Source: Cyathus striatus (taxonomy: Eukaryota > Basidiomycota > Agaricomycetes > Agaricales > Nidulariaceae). From it: a stretch of DNA of 64,000 nucleotides. Both the position numbers and the translations under genes were made by a program. The stretch covers positions 1,426,001 to 1,490,000 of the forward strand of contig JAOVFP010000021.1 of the NCBI GenBank assembly GCA_025738555.1, given 5' to 3'. Below the pieces are notes generated by a model that was not told the origin of the DNA, ran no database searches, and saw only the letters and a program-made list of their open reading frames with translations. Positions 10,135 through 20,024 of this stretch are shown piece by piece (the stretch's first letter is position 1; each line of letters starts with the position of its first letter).

Positions 10135-13100
10135 ATGCCTCTCATTCCCAGTGTCAAATCTTTCAGCGAAAACACTCGATCGTTCAAAAATGACAAGTTC
10201 TCCCTTCCTAAAGGACTTTCCTCTCTAGGAAAGTCAAAGTCATCATCGTCACAGCCCGCCGAAGCTGTTGATCAACCTGAAGAAGAGACAGGCAAAGAGG
10301 CTGAAGCCCCTGGCGGCAGTGCAGACCAGGTTGAATCTCAGGTGCCAGTGACGCCTGAGAATGCCGGAATCATGTCTCGTTTCCAATTTGAACAGTATAC
10401 GAAGAGGTGAGCCTGACCCTACCTCAATTAATTGCTGATGATCTTATCATGCAACAGAATGATCCCGACCCAAGTGCCAACCTTGAGTCTCTGGAAAAGT
10501 CCGAGTGGGAAAGATGTGACTGATCTCTCAGAATTGGACGCCGACGAGGAAGAAATTGAAGCTACTAAGGAATGGTCTCAGTACTCCGTAACGCAGCTCG
10601 CACAGTATGTCTCCTTTTTATCTGCGAACTCGTTCGATGGATTAGTAACGTTATACTATTAGATTTGTTCCTAGTCTTAATGCCGGGTTGCCTCGGCTGC
10701 CAAAAATCTCCTTACCAACTCTAAGCTTACCGTCTTTCTTAAACCCAACCAAAGAAGGGTTCGAGGATGTTTACATTGTCCTTCGCCCTATCAACTTTAA
10801 GCATTCCTCTAAGGAAATGCTTCAACGTATCGGAGAAGTCACCGATATGGCCGAGCTCCAGCGATATCTGCTCTTCCAACACTGGGGTGTTAAGGTTGGG
10901 GATCACTTTTATCACCTTCATATTGTAGAAGAAGATAGAGAAGATGGATCAGGAACGAAACGACAAAGGCTAGCGGTGTCGTTGAGTGAATTCGAGCACG
11001 TTACACTGAAGGTACCGATTTGGCAAACGGGAAAGAGCCATGAAGAGCGTGTGATGAATGGTACGCATTTCTGGTATTGTTACCCAAGAGACAGACTCAG
11101 CTCAACGAATATTAGCCATTAGTATCATCAGAGCCATGGGGAGGTTCAAGAAGGATGATGAGGTTGAGGTATACGGTGACCATTCCGGTCTCAAAGAGCA
11201 TATTCTTCCAGACGAAGAGCGCGAAAAGGGGCAGCAAGAAAATTCCGGGCACGCACAAAAGTGAGCGTGAGTTGAGCGTGCACGTTCAGGGTCTGAGCGT
11301 GATAATCTCGACCCTGAGCGTGAAATATTGTGTCTTGAGCGTGAAGAAATTCTATATGAGCGTGAAGGTGTTATATTTTAAATTACGTAGTTTTGTATTA
11401 TATTATCTTAAATAAGTTGTGAATATAACCATTCACACTCATTTAATAACCAGTTTGAGTCTCATTTTATCGAGTGAGAGCGTGAGCGTGTAGGTATTAC
11501 AATTCACGCTCGTCACTCACGCATATTTACCATAACATGTGCGTGAGTGTTATATTAATATTAATGGTCACTGGTTTACTGATATGAAGTATATCATTTC
11601 GCGCTCACGATTTCCAGTAACTTGAGTGAGTGTGAATATAAGATATATAATCATGCCTCTCAATCTAAAGGAGTTTGGCAGTGAGCGTGAAGTGTTGAGC
11701 GTGAAGTGTTGAGCGTGAACGTGATCGATACTCCTATTCATGCTAATGCATAATTTTACTCCAATATGTTCACATTGACCCCTAAAGCCCAACCTATCAC
11801 AAATGTACACGGTAAATTTACACGCACATACATTTCAGGTTGAGCGTGAGCGTGAGGTGGATTTCTTTTCACATTCATGCTCAAATACTAAAGTTCATAT
11901 TCACGCACAATTTAGTTAAGTATGAGGATGAGTGTAATAATAATAACTATCATGTACAAGTTTACTCCCTATAGATTGACTGGTATATTCATGCATGACA
12001 CCTTGTGCATATAAGTTAAGCATGAGCGTGAGCGTGAATTGGAAAATACCCAAGCTTAATCTTTCATGCTCATGGTCAAACTGAGATGAAAGTGACTACA
12101 AACATGAGCTACATATTTCTAGACCCAAACAAATGTTAAAAATATTTTCATGTACTTAGTCAAAAATACTGTATTTTCACGCTCACATTTCACGCTCACA
12201 AATGTTGAGCGTGAAAACTAGTGATGTGAGCGTGAAAACGATGACCCTGAGCGTGAATATTTGACCCTGAGCGCGAAAAATATGACCCTGTGCGTGAAGG
12301 AAAATCATGAGCGTGAGTTGAGCGTGCACGCTCACACCACGCTCACAGCTTGAGCGTGAAAAATGAGCGTGCACATTCAACCTTGAGCGTGAAATGTAAA
12401 AATTTTCTTCAACATATGAGTGCTTATCTTGCTTTAAAACTTTATGTGAGATGACAATATGACTACAACAGGATTATACCAGTATATATATTCGATGTAC
12501 ATTTAATTTGACTCAAAAATAAGCCTTTTACAACTACAGTATATATCTTGAGCGTGACACGCTCACCTGTTGTGCGTGAAAATTTAGCCTTGAGCGTGGC
12601 ACGCTCAATCACGCTCACTTTTGTGCGTGCCCGGAATTTTCTATGTGCCCCGCGAAAAGTACCGGCGTACTGTTGCGAATCCCAAACGATTTCTGCCTAT
12701 GCCATTCAGCGGCGAATACAATGCAGCCGTCAACAATTGCGTCAATTTCTCGACGAGATATTTGTTCTATTACATCTTCGACATTAATCCTTTCGCTACA
12801 TCCGCAGAAGAATTCAGGAAGAAAATGTCGTGGGTCGTAAAGAAATGGATTGTAAGCGGGTGTAAGCTGGACTACGCAAAGCTGATGGATATGTTTACGA
12901 GCCCTATGGGCTTGCTAAACCCAATGAGGACGTTGACAAGGACCAGTGATGGCAATATATTCGTAAGTCTATTTGTTTTTTACGTTGAAAACAGGCTTTA
13001 ATATGTTTCTTCAAGTTGTTGCGGATGGCTTTAGTCTTCTTGGGGAAAATCCAGCCATCGGGTGTTGCCCCTGTCGAAGGAGTTCCTTCCGATATGAATG

Positions 13101-13198
13101 TTATTACAGAAAACGACGTGAAAGCAGCGGCACCACAGGTGGAGAAAGAAGCAGACGCAGAGATTGAAAAACTGACGAAGCCTGAAGAGCCTAAATAA
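10135..13198 (+). pseudogene. Papain-like-fold (HWG...NNC) gene, split by a transposon
   Basis: Exons are 10135-10406, 10458-10604, 10663-11060, 11116-11228, then after the insertion 12660-12962 and 13016-13198. Without the 11229-12650 element and one copy of the 9 bp duplication the frame closes perfectly at 471 codons. The N-terminus is Ser/Lys/Glu-rich. The core has LLFQHWGVKVGDHFYHLHIV and, near the C-terminus, YNAAVNNCVNFSTRYLFYY. This His-Trp-Gly plus Asn-Asn-Cys pattern is typical of permuted papain-like folds (LRAT, PPPDE, NlpC/P60), so a peptidase or acyltransferase activity is inferred. As it stands, translation leaves exon 4 into the element and stops near 11264, losing the Cys half. 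The paralogue at 14129-16765 confirms the joined structure. Confidence 0.75.
11229..12650. mobile_element. 1.42 kb non-autonomous element, GGGCA ends, GAGCGTGA array
   Basis: The element splits exon 4 of the papain-like gene and is flanked by the 9 bp repeat CGCGAAAAG (11220-11228 and 12651-12659). Inverted ends read GGGCAGCAAGAAAATTCC with GGGCACGCACAAAAGTGAG on the left, and GGGCACATAGAAAATTCC with the same continuation on the reverse of the right. The interior has no long frame. It is built from dozens of copies of GAGCGTGA and its complement, many arranged as short inverted pairs. Terminal GGGCA and a 9 bp duplication fit a cut-and-paste element mobilised in trans; 9 bp is usual for Mutator-like elements but the class is not proven. 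A longer relative lies at 43045-45557. Confidence 0.85.
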
Positions 13199-14128
13199 TC
13201 TTAATTTACAAAAACTACTTACGACGTTTTTCCACCGAATTGATCCATCTTGTACCACTGGTACAGTTATAATATATCTCGTTTCCTTCAGCATGAGCAT
13301 CACTGTATGGCTTGGGGATAACAGCGCTCACACTCACATTTCATCCGGTTTCCAGTTCGCAGACTGTTTTTTAATACCTGTAAATATATCATTCAAATAC
13401 ATGTTTGTAAATCGTATGCCTTGCCATTTTTTGCAAAGGCTTTGCAATGAACTAAGAATGGTCAGTCTTTGATCTTGACTTTTGCGGCAACTCGTTGTAA
13501 CGTCATTATGTTCGGGGACTTGAATGCGTGTCTTATTCCACATCTCCGGACTGAAAAGTGGCCGCAAGGCTGTTCAGCAGCTATTTTTGACAATTCTCCT
13601 ACGGTTGACGAGTTTCCATTTCTACAGACCTCGCTTTATTAATACAACCTTCTTGCAATGCTCCGTCGCGCTCTATTTCGCACGGCTATTTGTATATGCT
13701 CGGAGATTTTAACATTTCTAAGTCCTGAGACTGAAGAAGAGTGCTCCACTTGCACGTGTGAGAAGGTTGTCTAGTATGATTCTATTTCAGCGATATCATA
13801 ATGAACAGATGACCTATTCGATCTGTCAGCGATATCAAATGAAGAGTTGACGAGATTCCTAACGTCTGTACACGTTAATTGCGTACGTCGGGTGAGATCT
13901 GCTCCGACAAACACAATCTCGCTATTGCATAGTTAGTCCGATTCAATCGTGTTCTATGCGTAGCAACTCAAGCTACTATCTGTTGAAGCGTAAGTATAAA
14001 TGGGATCCCGAGTACTCTGGTGACTCACCGACAACAGTACTGATAGGCATTTGCTTCGTCGTCGTTGTCGTCTACTTCAATTTCCCGCTTAAACCACAGC
14101 ATAATTTACACATTGCGCGGTAGAAAGT
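13199..14128. other. Intergenic, no gene seen
   Basis: Spacer between the two papain-like paralogues. Short frames only, none supported by splice sites or similarity to the neighbours. Confidence 0.4.
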
Positions 14129-15647
14129 ATGTCGGAAGTAGACCAAGTGCAATCCCAAGAAACACCCCAGAATTCTGGGTGGGCGTCTAGGTTCAAAGTT
14201 GACCTCACGAAAGGGTAGGGATAACACCATCTAACTGAGGTCTCTCCCATTCTAACCAGTGCGAAGGGGAACAACATCAGCTACAGCGTTGAAGCCTTGG
14301 GGAAGCCGAGGGTCCGCTAAGAGCGAACCTCAAGAATCAGGCGGGGAAGCAGAAGCTGAGCCCGACACCGGTAGTGCTTCAAAATCATGGCTGAAATTCT
14401 CCGTGCCGCAAACGAAGGGGTGAGTAGAATGTTAACCTGAGCAACGTGTTACGTCGCTAATTAGCTATTAAATGTGTGGGAAACTGTAGTTCTGTAAAGG
14501 AAACGTCTTCCTCCCAGGATTCCGCCGAGGAAACGGAAGAAGCCTCCAAGACTGCCAGCCCTCCAGCCACTCCGAAGTGGCTCAAATTCTCTGCACAAAA
14601 AGACACACAGTGAGTTAACGATTCTTGACAGTGTTGCTTTAGGGACGATCACTGAAATCTCCTCCCAGGAAATCCCCGAGCGACAGCTCTGAAAAATCTG
14701 AGACGTCGACCGACAACTCCACGAAATGGTTCAAGTTACCACAGGATACGCAGGGGTAAGTGGAATGCTCGTTAAGAATGGCCATCACTGACCAGAAACA
14801 GGGCGGTTCGAAGCACGTCTCTGAACATCTGGGGAAATAAGCCTGCGAAGGAAGTGGCTGCTAGTCCAAAACCAACATCGAGTGCAGCCGAGTCCACTAC
14901 TGGTAAATCGAAACAATGGTTCAAACACTCTCCTGTACCACAACAGTCGCAAGGGTAAGTGCTGTACCATTAATGAATGATTCCCTCTGATTGGCCAAGA
15001 GCAGGGCGATACTAGGAGGTATGAACATTTGGGGAAACCTCGCAAAGGATGATCCCCCTCAGGAGACTCACGAGACAGAAGTGAATGAGGACGACAATAC
15101 CAAGAAGACTGAGACGGAGGAGTCTCCCAGTAAACCGAAATGGTTTAAGCTGCCTGTGCCGCAGCAGTCGCAAGGGTAGGTGCCATACGACCTATTTGCA
15201 TCTGCATTTGACCAATCGTGGAGAAGGATGACAGCAGTCGCATCCTTGTCAACGAATCTCTGGGAAGGTTTCAAGAACAAATCCTCTGAGGAGTCGAGCG
15301 AGGATTCTGCCGAGCCTGTAGAGACTATCGAGCCTGCCGAGGAGTCCACTGAGACTAACGTTGAGGCCACGAATACTCAGAAATGGTTCAAGTCCAACAT
15401 GCCACAGTACGTTCTTTTGCAGTGTATCCCAGGAAAAGGTCACCAAGCACGTTGAGCAGATATAACCCAAGGGACGGCACACAAATTCCGACATGGATAA
15501 AGTTCTCCGTACCACAGTATGTTATCTTGTATAACCTGTCTTTCGGATGATCACCAAACATTTTAATGGCAGATACACCTTGAACAATGTCAATGAAAAG
15601 ACTGGCAATATGGATGTTCCGAAATGGTTGAAGTCATCCGTACCACA
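14129..15647 (+). repeat. Tandem exon array, nine KWFK-type units
   Basis: Nine consecutive small exons (57-180 nt) end in variants of SRFKVDLTKG, SWLKFSVPQ, KWLKFSAQ, KWFKLPQ, QWFKHSPVPQQSQG, KWFKLPVPQQSQG, KWFKSNMPQ, TWIKFSVPQ, KWLKSSVPQ. Every intron interrupts the codon at the same place (after its second base), so units can be gained or lost without changing frame. Four exons also share a start such as TSLNIWGN. The linkers are Glu/Thr/Ser-rich. This is what repeated unequal exchange between exons would produce. Confidence 0.75.
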
Positions 15648-16765
15648 GTACGTTCTTGATTCATGATGTATGCATTCGACCTTCCCTCATCGCATTGGGT
15701 AGAAAAAATGCTTCAGCTCCCAACTCTAGTCCGACCGTCGCAGTTGAATTCGAAAGTGTATAGTTGGTACTGCGTCCAATCAACTTTAACAAATCTTCCA
15801 TTGAAATTCTCCAACGCTTCGGGGAATGGACGGATAAGGCAAAATTGCACCAGTATCTTCTATTCCAGCACTAGGGCGTTCAGATCGGGGAACACTTTTA
15901 TCATCTTCATATCGTCGACGAAGAAAAGGAAGATGGGTCTGGGACGAGACAGAAGCTTGCGGTATCTCTGAGTCCGTTCGAGCATGTTACGCTGAAGGTT
16001 CCGATCTGGAGGACGAAGAAAAGGCATGAAGACAGAGTGAAAGATGGTGAGTAGAGTGAATTGCCGTCATTTTCTGTTCTAATCGTTTCCACAGCTTAGC
16101 TATAAGTCTCATTCGCGCCATGGGAGGCTACAAGAGCGATGAAGAAGTCGGGGTGTACGATGACTATTCTGGGGAGAAGGAACTTCTTCTACCAGAGAGT
16201 GAACGTGCTAGGTACCGCAACACGCAAACGTTCAAGCATTTCTTCCCCATGCCGTTCCGCGGGGAATATCATGTCACCCTGAACAACTGCATCCACTTTG
16301 CCAGGCGATACCTGTTCTACTTCATTTACGATGTTGTACCATTCACTTCAACCGCCGCAGAGTACGCAAAGAAGATGGAGTGGATTGTCAAGAAGTGGGT
16401 GACAAGCGTATATAACTTGGATTATGCGAAGATTTTGGATATGTTCATGGGGCTGATGAATCCGATGAGGAGGATGACGCTTAAAGATGGCAATACATTG
16501 GTGAGTGTAATTTGACGTTGCCTCTGGTCCAAATCGTGATTAACCTTTGGTTAAGCTGGCTCACCTAGCAATGGTGTTCGTAGGGAAGATGAAGCCCGAA
16601 GAGATAACAAAAGGTGGAGGAGCATCGTTGTCAACCAAGGCTATCACAGATGGCTCCGAAAACACGGGTGAACCTCTAGAAAAAGAAGGCGCAGATACAG
16701 ACATTGACGACACAGAGGAAGACGGGGACCAGAATGGCATGACTGAAAGGTCAGAGGGGGATTGA
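14129..16765 (+). pseudogene. Second papain-like (HWG...NNC) paralogue with exon array, decayed
   Basis: Twelve exons can be traced: 14129-14214, 14260-14419, 14490-14609, 14669-14755, 14802-14954, 15005-15175, 15227-15406, 15460-15516, 15573-15647, 15730-16046, 16100-16500, 16556-16765. Exons 1-9 each end in a copy of KWFK/KWLK...PQ and share intron phase, a tandem exon array absent from the first paralogue. Exons 10-12 match that paralogue (LRPINF, GEHFYHLHIV, LNNCIHFARRYLFYF). It is broken: exon 2 is one base out of phase, exon 10 has TAG at 15761-15763 and TAG at 15872-15874, the latter replacing the Trp of HWG. Exons 11-12 are intact, including NNC and an acidic C-terminal tail. Confidence 0.7.
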
Positions 16766-17228
16766 ACATACGGAAGCTTATTCATTGATAGTACTGGAAA
16801 GAGTGTTCAGCTCCGCTGGGCTGTAAATAGGTGATGTCACATCACTGATTCCATTCGAAACAATATAAAATGAATGGTATCGATGAATTCTTTCAAGTTG
16901 CATCTCGTCGGGGCCTCCTTCGAGTAGTGACGTATAAAGCTAAGGCTGCTGTCCATAAGTGGGCCAAAACCTATTTCTTACCACTTCAATTTTCATTTAA
17001 GTGCTGTGCGCTGAATCTCTGATATGAGAATGATCTTGGGCGTTGTACATGGGCGTACGAAAGGAAAAGTTCAACTTATGTAACCATCACTGACGCTTCA
17101 GTGCAATTCGAGGCGTCGCTGAATCGACCAAATATTGATACATATTTGAAATGGAAGCTATTGGCAATATCCTTTCATTGTTAGAGTCAGTTGTCACATG
17201 TCAACCGTCATCGAACCAACATCTACTG
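16766..17228. other. Intergenic, left flank of the large element
   Basis: No gene seen. By continuity across the element this is the original upstream sequence of the F-box gene at 23201. A copy of ccaacatcta lies just before the target duplication here and just after it on the right side. Confidence 0.4.
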
Positions 17229-17239
17229 ACCTACTGTCT
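17229..17239. repeat. 11 bp target-site duplication, left copy
   Basis: ACCTACTGTCT, repeated exactly at 23152-23162 directly outside the other end. The next base is A on both sides, so 12 bp is possible, but 11 bp gives the best match of the inverted ends. Confidence 0.85.
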
Positions 17240-17367
17240 AGACCGGAGGGCCGGTCTGCCTATCCTGGGAACGAGATCACGCTTTTTGTCATGTGAGGAC
17301 GCGTGGCCTATCTCGTTGATAGGCAGACCGGTAAAACTCGTTGAGGTTTTGGTGTAGCGTTTCTTAC
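17240..17367 (+). repeat. Left terminal inverted repeat of the 5.9 kb element
   Basis: Imperfect inverted match to 23033-23151. The first ~25 bp contain a small internal palindrome (ccggtctgcctatc ... gataggcagaccgg), which may be a binding site. A similar palindrome (ccgtcta ... tagacgg) occurs in the right end. Confidence 0.8.
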
Positions 17368-17478
17368 GCGTCCTCGTCGCGCGCGCTTTCCTCCCTTCCT
17401 CGCACAATATACCCTGTTTCCTTGCTTCTAGTCCACCACCCTCAACTTATATAAGTTTGCTGAAGTTCCCCTTAAGCT

Positions 17479-20000
17479 ATGAATATCATGGAGACATGCG
17501 ATGAGCCCCTCACTGACACCAATAGACTAACTTTGGCTTATGTTACAGCACTCACAAGCATTCAAGAAGCTCAAGAGCTTTACAATACCCATATACCGGT
17601 GGATAAAGCTGTTTCTGGAGGGTTTTGGGACTCATACAAGGAGAGGGAGCGGCTTATTGGTCTAAAGGCGACACTAGCTATGTTCATCTCATCCGGCTTT
17701 AAGAAGACTCCACGTGCATTTCAACTTCAAGCAACAATAGCTCTCTGTACTCGAAAGGATGCTCTTGTCGACACTGGTACGGGATCTGGGAAGACATTCT
17801 GCATGATACTCCCAGTGCTTCTACATCAACACCGCATATCTATTGTCATATCTCCATTGAAGAAGCTGCAAGAGATGCAAGTACTCGAATTTCGGTCATA
17901 TGGCATCTCTACATTGGCAATAAATGAAGAAACACCTAATGATCAGAAGCTTTGGAAGGTCTGAGTGGTAGTTTTACTATTGCTTAAACCATCTAAATGC
18001 TATGGTACACCGGATAGGATGTTTACGCTGGTGCCTATTCAGTTCTTGTTGTTCAGGCCGAGCAATTCTTCATCAACAACGGTCATTGGCCACGACTATC
18101 GCGTTTTCTCCACAAAATCGACTTCCTGAAGCGAGTCTTATTTCTGTTTGTCAATGAAGTCCATTCTATATACACCGCAGGCATCGATCTCTATGGGGGG
18201 AAGGCATTTCGGCCTGCTTGGGGCCATCTCTCTGAGCTCCGGACGAAGTTGGGATCAAAGGTTTCAGTTGCAGCACTTTCAGGGACTCTTCCAGATCACA
18301 TTAAAGCAACTGTCAAGCAACATCTACACTTCAATGATGACCGATTATGTGATATCAAAATGTCTTGCAACCGCCCTAATATTGCATATGCAACTCATGA
18401 GATTGTTGGGCCCTTGAGTGATTTTCGAAATCTTGACTTCATAATTCAAAATCTCTTGGTCTCAAGTACCGATATCCACTGCCATCAAAAGGGAATTGTA
18501 TTTCATGACAGTGTTGAAAGTGCTATTGGCGCTAAGAACTTTCAAGAGAACCAGCTGGCACCAGAGTTGCGTGGAAAAGGCTTAGTGAAGACATTCTTCA
18601 GCCTGATGTCGGATGAGTATCTCAAAGAAACATATAACGACTTTCGTGATCCAAATGGTAGATGTATGATTCTACACACAACAGAAGCTGCATCTACAGT
18701 GTGATTTATTTATGATTATTCTATTTCTTGGTCTTTTTCAACATTGCCTTAGGGTTTAGATGTTCAAGATGTTAATTGGGTTGTTCAGTATGGAATACCA
18801 AGAGAGATGACAATGACCCTACAGAGAGCAGGTCGTTGTGGGCGTGATGGTGTTACACCATCTATTTTCCTTTTAATGTTTGAATCATGGGCAAGGGAGG
18901 TAGATTTACATGTCGCATTGGAGAAGGAGAGCTCGATAGACACTGTACAACCAACACTTGATCCAGATCGACCAGTTTGTGGTGAAATTACTGAAAAGAC
19001 CACAAAAAAAGAACGAACAGGTGTATCCATGCTGAAAATGGTTCAAAATTCAGATAAATGTTTGCGAGAAACATATGCAACATACAATAATGACAGGAGT
19101 GATAATGGTATTCTTCTATACTTCACACCAAATCTCTTGGTGACATCATCTCATGCTTTTGTAGCGCTATTATTTACAGGTCCCTTTTGCTGCAATAGTA
19201 CTGCTCACTTAGACCCATTTGATTTCTCATTCTACTTTCCTGGAAAGCTACTATATCACGATCCACTCACTGGAATCATCTACTCTGGCTCACCATCAGA
19301 TCCTTATCGCAAACCATATTCTGTACCATCAGCAGAAAAACGTACATCTGGCAGTATCACTCGCTACCGACTACCTCGTATACAATGAACTTCACTGGCA
19401 TCTCGACTAGCTAAATGGCATTATGAAACCTGGAAAAAAGACAAGTACCATGCTATCCACCCCCAGTACCTAATCCTCAGTGACAAGGCAATTGAAAACA
19501 TTGCTCGTGTTCACCCATCTGAAATTGTTAACTACCAGCAAGTAACTCTGAGCATAGGTGAAAGTGCAGAGTGGGAGACTAAATGGGTGGGCCTGATATT
19601 CAATGTCATTCATGATTTTGATCAGGAAGTTAGTCGGTTACAAGAAGAGAAACAGTTGGAACGAGAAGAGCAACGAAAACGAAGAAAATTGGATAAGATA
19701 GCAGAGCAGGCAGAAAGTATTCGAGAAGCTTTTAAGAATGATTCTAATCAGCGCTCTCAAATTTATGGAGTTCTTGGTCAGGTTGATGTGAATGAGGCAC
19801 GAAGACGATTGCTACAGATACAGAATATAGAGGCCAAAAACACCATCTTCCAAGCATCTTATCAAAGCAGAGAGGAAAGAAATAAAAGTGCATTTGAATT
19901 AGATCAGGAAAATCGGTGCCAGGAAGCAGTGGAAAGGGCACATATAGTGGCAAAGGCACGCAGGGAAGCTGAATTAGCTCAAAGAAATGCACATGTATAA
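17479..20000 (+). pseudogene. RecQ-type DNA helicase of the transposon
   Basis: Three exons: 17479-17958, 18018-18698, 18753-20000. Helicase motifs are in order: I DTGTGSGKT, Ia SPLKKLQEMQ, II FVNEVHSIYTAG, III ALSGTLP, and V-VI TGLDVQDVNWVVQYGIP...LQRAGRCGRDG. The last is the RecQ-family motif VI. Motif II is NEVH where DEAH is expected, so ATP hydrolysis is probably lost. An in-frame TGA at 19386-19388 interrupts the reading; the same frame continues as SLASRLAKWHYETWKKDKYH and a long Arg/Glu-rich coiled coil up to the stop at 20000, about 800 codons. The stop fits CGA to TGA. Role: unwinding DNA during transposition (inferred). The 33 nt GT-AG alternative over the stop is too short to be a likely intron. 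Confidence 0.8.
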
Positions 20001-20024
20001 TACAATTTTCTATTATTAAATGGT

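Noticed and set aside
11229..12650. CRISPR-like array of GAGCGTGA repeats
   Set aside because: Repeats are 8-9 bp, irregularly spaced, in both orientations and lie in a eukaryotic genome inside an element with inverted ends.
11229..12650. The insertion acting as a spliceable intron (introner)
   Set aside because: No GT at the left junction or AG at the right junction in a position that would keep frame; the flanking 9 bp repeat is explained by transposition.
19381..19413. 33 nt GT-AG intron that would remove the helicase stop at 19386
   Set aside because: Too short for a fungal intron, and the frame is unchanged on both sides of the TGA, so a CGA-to-TGA change is simpler.
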